A DNA stretch of 64,000 nucleotides from Roseibium algicola (GCF_001999245.1 NZ_CP019630.1:3315001-3379000), one strand, 5' to 3'; shown: positions 1 to 10,663, counted from the first letter of the stretch. Numbers and translations are program-made. The notes: generated by a model not told the origin, from the letters alone.

Positions 1-1480
<1,480 letters not shown>

Positions 1481-1680
1481 TCTCATTAGTCAATGTTCAT
1501 CTTTTGGATGCGCCCCTGGCGCATCAAAAAGATCATTTTAAGTGCGCTACCGCCCTTCGGGCTGCTTGAGCGCGTTTGAAATGATCCATACGGCCAACGT
1601 CCTGGAACCTTCGTCCCAGGCGAGGCCGACAAAAACATCAAAAAAATATATAGACCAGTTCACGCAAATTGCGCTTCGCC

Positions 1681-1800
1681 GGCCTGGTGGCCCTAGCGGG
1701 GAGCCCCCACCCGATCCCATCCCGAACTCGGCCGTGAAACTCCCCAGCGCCAATGGTACTGCATCTTAAGGTGTGGGAGAGTAGGTCGCCGCCAGGCCTG
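1681..1800 (+). rRNA. rrf: 5S ribosomal RNA
   Basis: About 120 bases with the 5S signature: the terminal stem GGCCTGG...CCAGGCC, the conserved CCCGATCCCATCCCGAACTCGG loop region from about 1710, and GGTACTGCATCTTAAGGTGTGGGAGAG towards the 3' end. It lies 200 bases after the 23S end, which is the standard rRNA operon order. Exact ends may differ by one or two bases. Confidence 0.96.
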
Positions 1801-2046
1801 CCAATCGCAATTTGAAACATCTTCAACTTGTTTGCCGCTCACGCGCGCACCGCCCTAAAGGGCTGCGCTCCGCGCGGGCGGCCTGACCGGCCGGCGGCCA
1901 CTCGGCCTTGCCTCCGCTGCGCTCCGGATCTCTTATCCCATATCAGCGCAGTCTTCCGGTCAAACCGAAACATAAGGGTATGCCCAAAAGGCACCAAACC
2001 CAGTTTGACCAAACGCCCAGCGCGCCAAGGACAAACAAAAAAACAA

Positions 2047-2123
<77 letters not shown>

Positions 2124-2130
2124 AATAAAA

Positions 2131-2160
2131 CCCCGTCAGATATCCTGGCGGGGTTTTTTG
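2131..2160 (+). terminator. Rho-independent terminator of the rRNA operon
   Basis: Eight bases after the tRNA CCA lies a nine-pair stem, CCCCGTCAG against CTGGCGGGG with loop ATATC, followed by six T. All nine positions pair (one T-G). It ends the 23S-5S-tRNA transcript. Confidence 0.93.
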
Positions 2161-2264
2161 TTGCTAACCGATACTGATTTTAAACTCACCAGCGCTCCCA
2201 CAAAAAGCGCTATGCCCGACGCACCGGCACAAAAACGCTCAAAGCAAACTACCGAAACAATATC

Positions 2265-2300
2265 AAACCCCGCCAGATATCCTGACCGGGGTCTTTTGTT
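2265..2300 (+). terminator. Second, imperfect copy of the rRNA operon terminator
   Basis: CCCCGCCAG ATATC CTGACCGGGG followed by TCTTTTG. It keeps the same loop and most of the stem of the hairpin 137 bases upstream but has an internal mismatch and bulge. It looks like a duplicated, partly decayed terminator; it may still stop read-through towards the convergent operon that ends at 2451. Confidence 0.6.
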
Positions 2301-2450
2301 ATGTATGACGGGGGCTGGGCGGAAGACCCACGCAGCGGGGTAGAAAACTCTCAAATCCGGCGACGAGCCCAAACAAAAAGCCTGTTCACACAGACACCAA
2401 CCTGACGGACCACTGAAACAAGAGCCACGACCGGTTAACCCAAAGGCCTT
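2301..2450. other. Convergent intergenic gap
   Basis: The stretch lies between the rRNA operon and the end of the minus-strand operon. An inverted repeat CCCAAAG (2439-2445) / CTTTGGG (2458-2464) spans the stop of the last gene and could act as a weak terminator in the minus direction. I see no gene here. Confidence 0.5.
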
Positions 2451-2798
2451 CTAGAGACTTTGGGCTGTTTCCTCCATCGCCAGAAGGATGGTGGCCGGTT
2501 GGTTTGTCCTGTTTTCGAGAGCTCTTGGTTCATTTGGAGATAGAACGCAGGAATCCAGTGGTCCAAGGGTCACCACTTCATTTCCATTTGTGATCGTGAC
2601 CTGGCCGGAAATGACCACATAGATCTTCTCTTGTGGGGACGCCTTGAGAGATGTGTGGCCTCCAGGAAGAAGATGGGACAGGCCTACCCACATAGAGTGC
2701 GTTGACGTTGCTTCCTTTCCCTGAAGACGAAGGCACGCCATCGCGTCGTGTTCCGGCGCCTCATATTGCTGCGCGCTGTCAATGCGGGTTACCTGCAT
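2451..2798 (-). CDS. Small cupin-fold protein
   Basis: A 115-residue single-domain cupin: beta-strand pattern with SHLLPGGHTS, then QEKIYVVISG and a second half ending PNEPRAL...ILLAME. In the first cupin motif the usual HxH metal ligands are replaced (about KAS), while one upstream His and the Glu of QEKIY remain, so normal metal binding is doubtful. It is the last gene of the minus-strand operon, 12 bases after the MDR reductase. It may be an accessory isomerase, decarboxylase or binding protein of the aromatic pathway; the substrate cannot be told from sequence. Confidence 0.85.
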   Translation of the reverse strand: MQVTRIDSAQQYEAPEHDAMACLRLQGKEATSTHSMWVGLSHLLPGGHTSLKASPQEKIYVVISGQVTITNGNEVVTLGPLDSCVLSPNEPRALENRTNQPATILLAMEETAQSL

Positions 2799-2810
2799 GT
2801 GCGTTTCCTT

Positions 2811-3815
2811 CTAAGGCTTGAGGATAACCCGCTCAGGCGTTGCCCGCAGAACTGAAGCGTAGGCCTTGGCAGCGTCGTCAAATCCGTAGACAGTTTCCGG
2901 ATTAATCGGGAAGGGCTTCAGAACACCGGCCTCGAACTTCGGCTTGAGCACGTCGAAGATCTTCGCGCCGTACACACTGTCGAGCGCCAAGGTATCGATA
3001 CCGATGAACTTGTGGCGCCCGCGAAAAAACGCGAAGATGTCGAAGTCTACCGCCCTGTCGAACGTGGAGATGAAGACCTGACGCCCCTGTTTTGCAAGCG
3101 TCTTGTTGGCCATTTCGAAATAGGGGCTTCCGACGGTGTTGAAGACGATATCAGCGCCCCGCCCCCCGGTCTTCTCGCGAACCAGTTCAGCGACGTCCTG
3201 AGAAGAGCTGTCGAACATTTCGATGGGTTGTGCACTATGGCCAAGAAATTCCATGGGCTTGTATTCGACACCGAACACTGTTGCACCAGCCATCGTTGCA
3301 AGCTGGATTGCAGCCTGTCCAACCTTGCCGTTGGCCCCACAAACCAGGACATTGTCCCATGGCTGGACGCCGCCAGCTTCCCGCAGACCTTCAAAGGCGG
3401 TTATGAAGGGAACGCCGATCGAACCGGCTTCTTCCATGCTGAAGTTGACCGGTTTTTCGCGGACGGCGGCCTGTGGCAAGGCCATATACTTGGCGTGAGA
3501 ACCGTTTTGAGTGATGCCGAGTTCTCCGCCTCCTCCCCAGATTTCCTTGCCGATCAGATGTGCTGGTCCATCAACTACAACGCCTGCAAAATCGCGACCG
3601 GGAACTCTTGGCCAAACCGCATGGGGCATATGGCCGAGAGACGCCTTCACGTCTGAAGGATTTACACCAGCTGCCTTGATTTCAACCAGGACCTGACCCG
3701 GCCCGTGCTGTGGTATTGCCGGTTCGATCACGTCGATCAGAAGATTATCCAGATCCGGCGACTTCTCCGTCACCCAAAGGGCCTTGCCGGTGACTGTCTT
3801 GCTTTGAACGTTCAT
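2811..3815 (-). CDS. MDR-superfamily NAD(P)H-dependent reductase (quinone oxidoreductase-like)
   Basis: A 334-residue medium-chain dehydrogenase/reductase. An N-terminal GroES-like domain (VLVEIKAAGVNPSD, VPGRDFAGVV) is followed by a Rossmann domain with VCGANGKVGQAA at about residue 150 and a C-terminal segment FPINPETVYGFDDAAKAY. No cysteine-rich structural-zinc motif is present, so it looks like the zinc-free quinone or enoyl reductase branch rather than a true alcohol dehydrogenase. I chose ATG 3815, with AGGACGGGG about 9 bases upstream; a GTG at 3839 in the same frame would add eight residues. In this operon it may reduce the C=C bond of a ring-cleavage product, which is inference. Confidence 0.85.
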   Translation of the reverse strand: MNVQSKTVTGKALWVTEKSPDLDNLLIDVIEPAIPQHGPGQVLVEIKAAGVNPSDVKASLGHMPHAVWPRVPGRDFAGVVVDGPAHLIGKEIWGGGGELGITQNGSHAKYMALPQAAVREKPVNFSMEEAGSIGVPFITAFEGLREAGGVQPWDNVLVCGANGKVGQAAIQLATMAGATVFGVEYKPMEFLGHSAQPIEMFDSSSQDVAELVREKTGGRGADIVFNTVGSPYFEMANKTLAKQGRQVFISTFDRAVDFDIFAFFRGRHKFIGIDTLALDSVYGAKIFDVLKPKFEAGVLKPFPINPETVYGFDDAAKAYASVLRATPERVILKP

Positions 3816-3854
3816 GGCTCTTGTCCCCGTCCTTTTCACTTTGTTGCGGCGCGC

Positions 3855-4733
3855 TTACTGCTGGAGGCCAAGCATTTGCCTGGCTTCGCCTGCAGTGGCG
3901 ATTTCGCCTCCCAGTTTCTCTATGAAGTCACGGGCTCTGGCGGTCAGTTCGCCATTGCCCTTTGTCCGTTTGCCCTTGCCGATATAGACGGTGTCCTCCA
4001 TGCCAATGCGCACGTGGCCACCCAGCAGCCAGGCTTGCACCAGCATCGGAAAAGCCCATCGGCCGACACCGAAGCCGGTCCACACCGTGCCCGGCTGCAA
4101 CATTCGCGAAGCCATGGACATGGCATCCGGAGTTGAAGGCAGGCCGTATTTCACGCCCGTTACAAGCGAACACATGGTGGGACCTTCGATATGTCCGGCC
4201 TTCAGAAAATCGTTGGCCATGACGATGTCGCCGGTGTCGAACAGTTCCAGTTCCGGTTTCACACCGCAGTCGCGGATGACTTCAGCCATCACGCGCACAT
4301 TCCGAGGTGTATTGATCACCACCTGCGCACCCGAGTTCATGGTGTTGAAATCCAGTGTGCAGATATCCGGACGGATCCTTGCGATATGTTCCACCCGTTT
4401 TTCTGGAGGCAGGATCGTCGTTCCCGGGCCGGCGACCGAAGGATCATGATCGGAGGGGACGAAGCGGCCGCCTGGACCGGTCGTCAGGTTGAGGATCAGA
4501 TCAGTGTTCTTTTGCCGGATCAGCCTGACAACGTCTTCATACAGGCCGATCTCCATCGATGGCTTGGCCGTCTCCGGATCCCGCACGTGAATGTGGGCAA
4601 TTGCGGCGCCGGCTTCGGCAGCCTCAAGGCACGCATCGGCAATCTCCTGAGGCGTTGCCGGCAGGTCAGGGTGCTGGTCACGGGTGGTCAGGTTTCCAGT
4701 CACGGCGCAGGTGATGATGGTTTTATGCGCCAT
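3855..4733 (-). CDS. Beta-keto acid cleavage enzyme (BKACE, DUF849)
   Basis: A 292-residue TIM-barrel protein of the 3-keto-5-aminohexanoate cleavage family. It starts KTIITCAVTGN and has the zinc-binding AHIHVRD motif (His47, His49) and the family segments LNLTTGPGGRF, LDFNTMNSG and ELELFDTGD. Members condense a beta-keto acid with acetyl-CoA to give acetoacetate and a new CoA ester; substrates across the family include charged beta-keto acids. It lies 3 bases from the SDR gene, downstream of an intradiol dioxygenase, so 3-oxoadipate or a related keto-diacid is a reasonable candidate. Family is sure; substrate is inferred. Confidence 0.93.
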   Translation of the reverse strand: MAHKTIITCAVTGNLTTRDQHPDLPATPQEIADACLEAAEAGAAIAHIHVRDPETAKPSMEIGLYEDVVRLIRQKNTDLILNLTTGPGGRFVPSDHDPSVAGPGTTILPPEKRVEHIARIRPDICTLDFNTMNSGAQVVINTPRNVRVMAEVIRDCGVKPELELFDTGDIVMANDFLKAGHIEGPTMCSLVTGVKYGLPSTPDAMSMASRMLQPGTVWTGFGVGRWAFPMLVQAWLLGGHVRIGMEDTVYIGKGKRTKGNGELTARARDFIEKLGGEIATAGEARQMLGLQQ

Positions 4734-4736
4734 GGT

Positions 4737-5483
4737 TCAAAGCCCCCGCCCGGCATCGACCACGATGCGCGTGCCTGTGGAGTGGGTGAGGTAGGCAACG
4801 GACGCAAAGATCGCCTTGCCGACGTCCTCGGCTTCGACAACCTTTTGCAATGGGGTCGCTGCACCAGCCTTTTCGACCTGTTCCCGTGTTCTGCCTGGAA
4901 CAAAATCCGTCGCAACCATTCCCGGAGACACGGAGAGGATCCGGACTTCCGGTCCAAGTGCCAGGCCAAGCGTATGGGTCATCGAATCGAGTGCCGCCTT
5001 TGCGCCGCAGTAGGCGATGGAAGAACCGAACCCCTTGAAGGCTGCGATCGAGGACACGTTGATGATCGCACCATCGCCGCTCGCCTTGAGCAGGGGAGCA
5101 AAGGCGCGAATGGACGCGAACACCCCCCGGAAATTGGACGCGAAGACCTCGTCGATGATGGCGTCCGTCAGTCCATCCAGATCCTTGTGAGCGACCGGCG
5201 TCGTGGTGCCCGCCGAATTCACGAGAATGTCGACCCGCCCAAGTCTGCTCGCGATTTCCTCCTTGAAGGCCTCAATGCTTGGCGTGTCGATGACATCGAC
5301 TTTCAGCGCAAGATGGCCGTCGCCATCGAGTGCCGTGACGACTGCCTGCGCCTTGTCTTCGCTGGAGCGATATCCGACGACGACACGCGCGCCCGCCTCT
5401 GCGAACAGTTTGGCAGATGCTGCGCCTATTCCGCCGGAGCCGCCAATGACAACGGCGACTTTCCCTTTCAATGACTGGCTCAA
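4737..5483 (-). CDS. SDR-family oxidoreductase
   Basis: A 248-residue classical short-chain dehydrogenase. It shows the nucleotide-binding GGSGGIG near residue 14, the NSAG motif, catalytic Ser in INVSS and the YxxxK motif (YCGAK), and ends in an SDR tail (STGTRIVVDAGRGL). Its ATG overlaps the dioxygenase stop by four bases (ATGA), so the two are translationally coupled. It probably oxidises or reduces an alcohol/ketone around the ring-cleavage step; the substrate is unknown. Confidence 0.92.
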   Translation of the reverse strand: MSQSLKGKVAVVIGGSGGIGAASAKLFAEAGARVVVGYRSSEDKAQAVVTALDGDGHLALKVDVIDTPSIEAFKEEIASRLGRVDILVNSAGTTTPVAHKDLDGLTDAIIDEVFASNFRGVFASIRAFAPLLKASGDGAIINVSSIAAFKGFGSSIAYCGAKAALDSMTHTLGLALGPEVRILSVSPGMVATDFVPGRTREQVEKAGAATPLQKVVEAEDVGKAIFASVAYLTHSTGTRIVVDAGRGL

Positions 5484-6406
5484 GACACTTTCCCCTTGAT
5501 CGGCGGTTCGGGGAAACGGGGTTCGCCTGGCTTCAGGATGAAGTCGTAGGTGCAGGTGTAGAAGGGGGCGGCAACGTCGGGATATTCGGCTGAAGGTGTT
5601 TCCCGGAGTTCCAGATCACCCGCGATCTGTTCCTTCGCACCGAACACAACGTCGTTCACCATCGCTTCGTCCGTATCGGCGAAAATCTGGGTGATGAGTG
5701 TCTTGTGCTCCGGGGCGGACACTATGAAATGGACATGCGCCGGACGCATGGGTGTCCGTTTCTGTGCCCTCAACAGGTCTCCCGTGGTGGTGTGAACGGG
5801 GACCGGATAACCGGCCGGTTTCACCGTGCGGATGAGGTAGTTGCCGTTTTCGTCCGAAACAAATTTGCCACGCAGATTGAAGTCGGCCTGGTCCTTGTCC
5901 TGGTTCTCGTAAAGTCCATCCGGGGATGCCTGCCAAACATCAAGCGTTGCCCCGGCAATGGGTTCACCATTCACGTCCAGTACACGGCCCTTCAGAACCA
6001 GCGGGTCTCCCGACGTGGTCGACCGTGCGATGGTGTCGCCAAACTCGCAGTCAGGTGCAGATCCCCGATAGAAGGGGCCAAGCAAGGCTGACATCGTCTC
6101 GCCCTGCATGCCGTCATTGTTGATGAGATCGATCAGTGTCGAGGCGCCGAGAACGTCGCAGATGAGAACCGCCTCGTTGTGAGCGTTGTCGGTCTGCTGG
6201 CCTATGGCATTGAGGATCTGCAGGCCTTTTTCATATTCGGCTTCGGTCGGGCGAACCTCCCGCAGGAAGGCATGCAGGTGCCGGACGAGAGAGGTGATGA
6301 TTTCCTTGAAACGCGGATCCGATGTCGCCTCCATGGCCGCCAGAACGGCAGGGGTAACATCCTCTTCCTTGCTGATCAGTCTTGTAGTCGTAACGTAGCT
6401 GTCCAT
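5480..6406 (-). CDS. Intradiol ring-cleavage dioxygenase, hydroxyquinol/catechol 1,2-dioxygenase type
   Basis: A 308-residue Fe(III) dioxygenase. Residues 25-105 form the helical N-terminal domain of catechol and hydroxyquinol 1,2-dioxygenases, followed by the beta-sandwich core starting near GPFYRGSAP. The four iron ligands are visible: Tyr166 (DGLYENQ), Tyr200 (AGYPVP), His224 and His226 (RPAHVHF). The product of such enzymes is a muconate or, with hydroxyquinol, maleylacetate. It sits between the GST and SDR genes. The exact ring substrate is not readable; the hydroxyquinol type is my preference because no muconate cycloisomerase is nearby. Confidence 0.93.
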   Translation of the reverse strand: MDSYVTTTRLISKEEDVTPAVLAAMEATSDPRFKEIITSLVRHLHAFLREVRPTEAEYEKGLQILNAIGQQTDNAHNEAVLICDVLGASTLIDLINNDGMQGETMSALLGPFYRGSAPDCEFGDTIARSTTSGDPLVLKGRVLDVNGEPIAGATLDVWQASPDGLYENQDKDQADFNLRGKFVSDENGNYLIRTVKPAGYPVPVHTTTGDLLRAQKRTPMRPAHVHFIVSAPEHKTLITQIFADTDEAMVNDVVFGAKEQIAGDLELRETPSAEYPDVAAPFYTCTYDFILKPGEPRFPEPPIKGKVS

Positions 6407-6415
6407 GACGTTCCC

Positions 6416-7210
6416 TCAGGCGGACGCCGCTGTCGCATGTAAGGCCTGGTCGGCCCTGGCTGCTTTCAGGTGCGGATATTTTTCGGTGAGCAAGGAGCCG
6501 TGGTAATAGGTGGCCCTGAAGGCGGGCTCCTTGCGAATGTTGTCCAGCCATGCCGAGATCATGGGCTTGTCTGCCCAGGCATCGCCCAGGTTGATGTCGT
6601 CCATGCGCACAATGACCGGCATGATGGCGATATCGGCATAGGTGAGGGTCTGTCCCATGATCCAGGGGCCACCTCCTTCCAGAAGCCACTGGTTCATCCG
6701 GTCCACGCCCCGGTCCAGGCGTCCCTGCGCCTCGTCCATGTCAGCCTTCGGAAAACCGGTGCGGCCCATTTTCATGAGAAACTCGCGGCGCAACGGCTTG
6801 CTGTCGCAAAGTGCCTGAAATTCTTCTGCGCTCATGGCCTGAAAATGCGGCAGGAAGGCAAGATTATAGGATGGTACGCGGATCGCCGGTGTCGGCACTT
6901 CATCGATGAAGCGCAACATCGCCCGCATCCTTGCACACTCATGAGGAGCAGACGGCCGCATCGGGGCGGTGTCCGGCAATATGTCTTCCAGATACTCCAT
7001 GATGACGGCGCTGTCGGTCACGGGAACCCCATCATGCACGAGGGTCGGAACCACGCCATTGGGGTTGATCGCCAGATAATCCGGCTTGAGCTGGTCGCCA
7101 CTGAAGAGGTCCAGCTTTCTTTCTTCAAATGCCTGTCCCTTTGCGTGAAGGCAGAAGCGCACACGCTGCGAGCAGGTGGATTGAGGCGCGTTGTAAAGTA
7201 CGAAACCCAT
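6416..7210 (-). CDS. Glutathione S-transferase family protein
   Basis: A 264-residue GST starting MGFVLYNAPQST at ATG 7210; the open frame extends much further upstream, but that part overlaps the permease gene and is not GST-like. The N-terminal thioredoxin fold has STCSQRVRFC, resembling the SxCSxRVR motif of zeta-class GSTs (maleylacetoacetate or maleylpyruvate isomerases), then NPNGVVPTLVHDG and a helical C-terminal domain with LTYADIAIMPV. It could isomerise a cis ring-cleavage product or handle a glutathione adduct. It lies 9 bases before the dioxygenase. Confidence 0.87.
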   Translation of the reverse strand: MGFVLYNAPQSTCSQRVRFCLHAKGQAFEERKLDLFSGDQLKPDYLAINPNGVVPTLVHDGVPVTDSAVIMEYLEDILPDTAPMRPSAPHECARMRAMLRFIDEVPTPAIRVPSYNLAFLPHFQAMSAEEFQALCDSKPLRREFLMKMGRTGFPKADMDEAQGRLDRGVDRMNQWLLEGGGPWIMGQTLTYADIAIMPVIVRMDDINLGDAWADKPMISAWLDNIRKEPAFRATYYHGSLLTEKYPHLKAARADQALHATAASA

Positions 7211-7227
7211 CGGTTGAGCCCTTTCTC

Positions 7228-8265
7228 TCAGTCCCAGTTCAGGAAGCGGGGCAGGCGGTGTTTCGCTGCCAGGGTTCCAACGATGCCAAGGGGAAAGAAT
7301 ATCAGCGCCAGCGCCATGATCAGGCCGGTTGCCAGGATGTTGAATTCCGAAGAGCCAAGAGTTGCGACGAAGATCTCGTTGAAGGCGACAATCAGGATTG
7401 CGCCGATGACCGGGCCCGCGATCGTGCCCTTGCCGCCGAGAATGCACATCAGAACCATGTTCACGCTGACAAGAATGATCAGGAAGATGTTCGGACGGAT
7501 GTAGGTGAGATATTCACCCCAGATAGCGCCTGCCATGCCGACAAAGGCTGCCGAGATGGCGAAGGCGAGCGTCTTGTAGGTGCGAGTATCGATCCCTGCG
7601 CTCTCGGCCTTGATCTCGTCCTTCGAAATGGCGCGCAGCCCGAGCCCGAATTTCGAATGCTTGATCTTGTAGCTGATGAAGACGGTCAGCGCCGCCAGGA
7701 CGACGAAGGCGTAGTAGTACGGCAGCTTGGCCCATTCCACACTGAGGTCGTTGGCAGGTAGGGCGACGCCATTGGCCCCACCGACAAAGTGCCAGTTGTC
7801 AAACAGGATGCGGGCAATCATCACCAGCGCCAGCGAGGAAATGATGAAGCTCGGGCCGCGCGTTTTGAGCGTGATACGACCGATCAGATAGCCGACAGCA
7901 GCGCAAACGAGGCCTGCCAGAGGTGCCGTCAAAAGCGTCGAAATGCCGAAGCGTGCCAGCAGCATTCCGGCAAAGTAGCCGCCAATGCAGAAGAAGACGT
8001 TGTGTCCCAGCGAGATGTAACCCGTGAAACCGCCAAGAATGTTCCAGCCAGATGCCATGACCGCATAGCAGGCCGTGAACAGGATGAGGTGGATCACATA
8101 GTTGAAGTTGCCGACAAATTGCAGTGCCGGAACCGCCAGCAAGAGGGCCAGAAGGACGATCGGAAACCAGGTGGCCCGTGTCCTGTCGGCGCGCCGTGCA
8201 AGCTTTTCGTTGTGCTCGGCCCGGGCCTGCAGAACGTTGGACGTCTCGTTGAAAGCAAGGGACAT
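7228..8265 (-). CDS. Liv-type (branched-chain amino acid family) ABC transporter permease, LivM
   Basis: A 345-residue inner-membrane permease with a polar N-terminus and about nine hydrophobic segments. The LivM signature is clear: WNILGGFTGYISLGHNVFFCIGGY, GLRAISKDEIKAESAGI (the coupling loop for the ATPase) and GGKGTIAGPVIGA. Its start overlaps the LivH stop by one base. With the neighbouring LivH, two ATPases and binding protein it forms a full importer. In operons with aromatic catabolic genes such systems often carry aromatic acids rather than leucine. Confidence 0.95.
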   Translation of the reverse strand: MSLAFNETSNVLQARAEHNEKLARRADRTRATWFPIVLLALLLAVPALQFVGNFNYVIHLILFTACYAVMASGWNILGGFTGYISLGHNVFFCIGGYFAGMLLARFGISTLLTAPLAGLVCAAVGYLIGRITLKTRGPSFIISSLALVMIARILFDNWHFVGGANGVALPANDLSVEWAKLPYYYAFVVLAALTVFISYKIKHSKFGLGLRAISKDEIKAESAGIDTRTYKTLAFAISAAFVGMAGAIWGEYLTYIRPNIFLIILVSVNMVLMCILGGKGTIAGPVIGAILIVAFNEIFVATLGSSEFNILATGLIMALALIFFPLGIVGTLAAKHRLPRFLNWD

Positions 8266-9143
8266 TATGCAAGCTCCGGTTTTTCACCGAACAGCCCCTG
8301 GGGCCGAACGAGAAGGATGAGAAACAGGGCGAGAAAGAAGGTCATGGTCGACCATGTCGCTCCGACATAGGTGCCGACGAAGGCGGCAATCACGCTCAAC
8401 AGGAAGGATGCGACGACCGTGCCGAGCAACGAGCCCATGCCGCCGAGAACCACCAGGGACATGAGGACCGCGATCCACTCCCAGTGTTTTGCCGGAAAGA
8501 ACGAGAAGACGAAGGAGACAAGGCAGCCAGCAGCCCCGGCGAGACCAATGCCGATTGCGAAGCTGACAAGGGCAACGCGGTTGACATTCACCCCCAGCAG
8601 TTCAGCCGCTTCGCGGTTCTGGGTGGTTGCGCGGATGGCGTAGCCGAAACTGGAATACTTCAGGAAAAGCGCCAGCACGGAAATGATGATCAGCGACAGA
8701 ATGCCCGCATAAAGCTGGCCGGTCGGAATGAAGACATCACCGATAAAGATCGCATCGGTCGCGTAATCCGGAGACGTCACACGCTGGGTGTTCGAGAAGA
8801 ACCCTCCCAGTGCCCCTTCGACAACCATCGCGATTGCGAAGGTGAGCAGGACCGTCATTTCCGAATATTTGGCCGAGCGTGCTTCCCGTTCGAAAACCAG
8901 CTTGTAAAGCACCACACCTATGGCGGCCAGAATGACGATCGCCACGGGCAGCATCATCAAGGGGTCGATGCCGTACAGCCGGAAACCCCAGTAGGCGACG
9001 TAAGCGCCGGCGATGATCAGCACCGGATGCGCCAGGTTTACGATGCGCATGACACCGAATACGAGACTGAGCCCGGATCCCATGAGGGCGAACACACCAC
9101 CAAGAGCAAGGCCCAGAATGAGAGTTTGAATAATATCAGCCAT
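8265..9143 (-). CDS. Liv-type ABC transporter permease, LivH
   Basis: A 292-residue permease with about eight membrane segments. Family features: GGVFALMGSGLSLVFGVMRIVNLAH at the N-terminus, AIRATTQNREAAELLGVNVNRV (the cytoplasmic coupling loop) and LGGMGSLLGTVVASFLL. It ends LVRPQGLFGEK, the standard LivH tail. It lies between the LivF ATPase (11 bases away) and LivM, which it overlaps by one base. Confidence 0.95.
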   Translation of the reverse strand: MADIIQTLILGLALGGVFALMGSGLSLVFGVMRIVNLAHPVLIIAGAYVAYWGFRLYGIDPLMMLPVAIVILAAIGVVLYKLVFEREARSAKYSEMTVLLTFAIAMVVEGALGGFFSNTQRVTSPDYATDAIFIGDVFIPTGQLYAGILSLIIISVLALFLKYSSFGYAIRATTQNREAAELLGVNVNRVALVSFAIGIGLAGAAGCLVSFVFSFFPAKHWEWIAVLMSLVVLGGMGSLLGTVVASFLLSVIAAFVGTYVGATWSTMTFFLALFLILLVRPQGLFGEKPELA

Positions 9144-9154
9144 GGTTGCCCTCC

Positions 9155-9886
9155 TCAGGCTGCCTTCTTGCCGCCGAGATAAAGGTCCTGTATCCGCGGG
9201 TCGCGCAGGACGTCGTCCGCAGGACCGGAAAACAGGGTGCGTCCCAGATCCAGAACGACGCCCTGGTCGGAATTCTTCAATCCCATCAAGGCGTTCTGTT
9301 CAACAAGAAGGATCGTGATGCCTTCTGCGGCCATCATCTTCATGATTGAAAACATTTCCTGGACGATCTTTGGCGCCAGTCCGAGCGACGGTTCATCCAG
9401 CATGACAATGTCCGGCTTCAGGATCATGGTGCGGGCCATGGCCAGGGTCTGTTGCTGACCTCCAGACATCGTGCCTGCGTGCTGGTCGCGGCGCTCCTTC
9501 AGGATCGGGAAGAGCTCCTCGATCTCGTCGATGCGTTTTTCCAGACCGGATTTGTCGCTCATGGAAAAGCCGCCCATGCGCATGTTTTCCCGCACGGTCA
9601 TTTTCGGGAACAGCGCGCGCTCCTGGGGAACGAAACAAATTCCCTTTCGAAGCACCTGGTCCGGGCGAAGGCCCTTCAGGCTTTCGCCCTTATAGAGAAC
9701 GTCGCCGTTGCGCACCTTGAGCATGCCGCAGATGGCCTTCAGCAAGGTGGACTTGCCGGCGCCGTTCGGACCGATGATGCAGTGGACCTTGCCGGGTTCG
9801 ACACGAAGCTCGGCTCCGTCCAGAATTGCCGGGCCGTCGCCGTAACCGGCGGTCACATTGGAAACGTGGAGAAGTTCGCTCATCAC
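9155..9886 (-). CDS. Liv-type ABC transporter ATP-binding protein, LivF
   Basis: A 243-residue ABC ATPase with Walker A GPNGAGKS, signature TMSGGQQQTLAMAR, Walker B IVMLDEPS and the LivF feature LFPKMTVRENMRMGG. It ends DPRIQDLYLGG, typical for LivF. Its start overlaps the LivG stop by four bases (ATGA), so the two ATPases are coupled. Confidence 0.96.
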   Translation of the reverse strand: MMSELLHVSNVTAGYGDGPAILDGAELRVEPGKVHCIIGPNGAGKSTLLKAICGMLKVRNGDVLYKGESLKGLRPDQVLRKGICFVPQERALFPKMTVRENMRMGGFSMSDKSGLEKRIDEIEELFPILKERRDQHAGTMSGGQQQTLAMARTMILKPDIVMLDEPSLGLAPKIVQEMFSIMKMMAAEGITILLVEQNALMGLKNSDQGVVLDLGRTLFSGPADDVLRDPRIQDLYLGGKKAA

Positions 9887-10626
9887 GCAGCCTCCTCCAG
9901 GACGCCACCAAGATAGGCGTCGAGAACAGCAGGATTTTCGCGGACTTCTTCGGGCTTGCCATCAGCAATGACCTTGCCCTGGGCCATCACCACGATCTTG
10001 TGGGACAAGCGCATGATGAGGTCCATGTTGTGCTCCACGATGAGCACCGTCAGGCCCTGTTCGTTCAGCTTTTGTATGTGGCCGATGATTTCCTCAAGCA
10101 GCGTCGGATTAACCCCGCCAGCAGGTTCATCGAGCAGAATGATCTTGGGGTCGCTCATCAGGAGCGCTGCCAGATCCATCAGTTTCTTCTGGCCGTAGGA
10201 CAGGTTGGAGCCGTCCTCGTAGGCGATCCGCGTAATGCCGAGGAAGTCGAGGATTTCCATCGCCTTTTCGACTTCTTCCGCACCAAGGGCGGGTTTGAAA
10301 AGATCCCGCCAGCCGCCGATCCTGGATTGGCAGATGACGTTTTCCAGAACCGTCATGTCCGCCAGGTTTCGGCTGATCTGGAACGTGCGGCTCAGGCCCA
10401 TGCGGGTGATCTTGTGCGGCCGCAGATGTTCGATGCGTTGGCCCTCAAGAAGAACCTTGCCGGCCGAGGGTTCGGTTGTCCGGCTTATGCAGTTGAAGGC
10501 GGTGGTCTTGCCTGCGCCATTCGGGCCGATCAGGGCCGTGATGCTGCCTTTGGGAACGGTGAACGAACAGCCGTCGACTGCGCGGATCCCGCCAAAATGC
10601 TTGGACAGGTTATCTATTTCGAGCAT
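9883..10626 (-). CDS. Liv-type ABC transporter ATP-binding protein, LivG
   Basis: A 247-residue ABC ATPase: Walker A GPNGAGKTT, signature LSYGQKKLMDLA, Walker B IILLDEPAGGVNPT and H-loop VEHNMD. The motif LSRTFQ after the Q-loop region and the C-terminal VLDAYLGG tail are characteristic of LivG. It pairs with LivF to power the importer. It follows the binding-protein gene after 72 bases that hold a stable hairpin. Confidence 0.96.
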   Translation of the reverse strand: MLEIDNLSKHFGGIRAVDGCSFTVPKGSITALIGPNGAGKTTAFNCISRTTEPSAGKVLLEGQRIEHLRPHKITRMGLSRTFQISRNLADMTVLENVICQSRIGGWRDLFKPALGAEEVEKAMEILDFLGITRIAYEDGSNLSYGQKKLMDLAALLMSDPKIILLDEPAGGVNPTLLEEIIGHIQKLNEQGLTVLIVEHNMDLIMRLSHKIVVMAQGKVIADGKPEEVRENPAVLDAYLGGVLEEAA

Positions 10627-10663
10627 GGGAACTCGCTTTGCGCTTGGAATGTCAGGAGAGCTA

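Noticed and set aside
4191..5474. A 427-codon plus-strand frame
   Set aside because: It is antisense to the BKACE and SDR genes, both with full family motifs; its composition is typical of a high-GC shadow frame.
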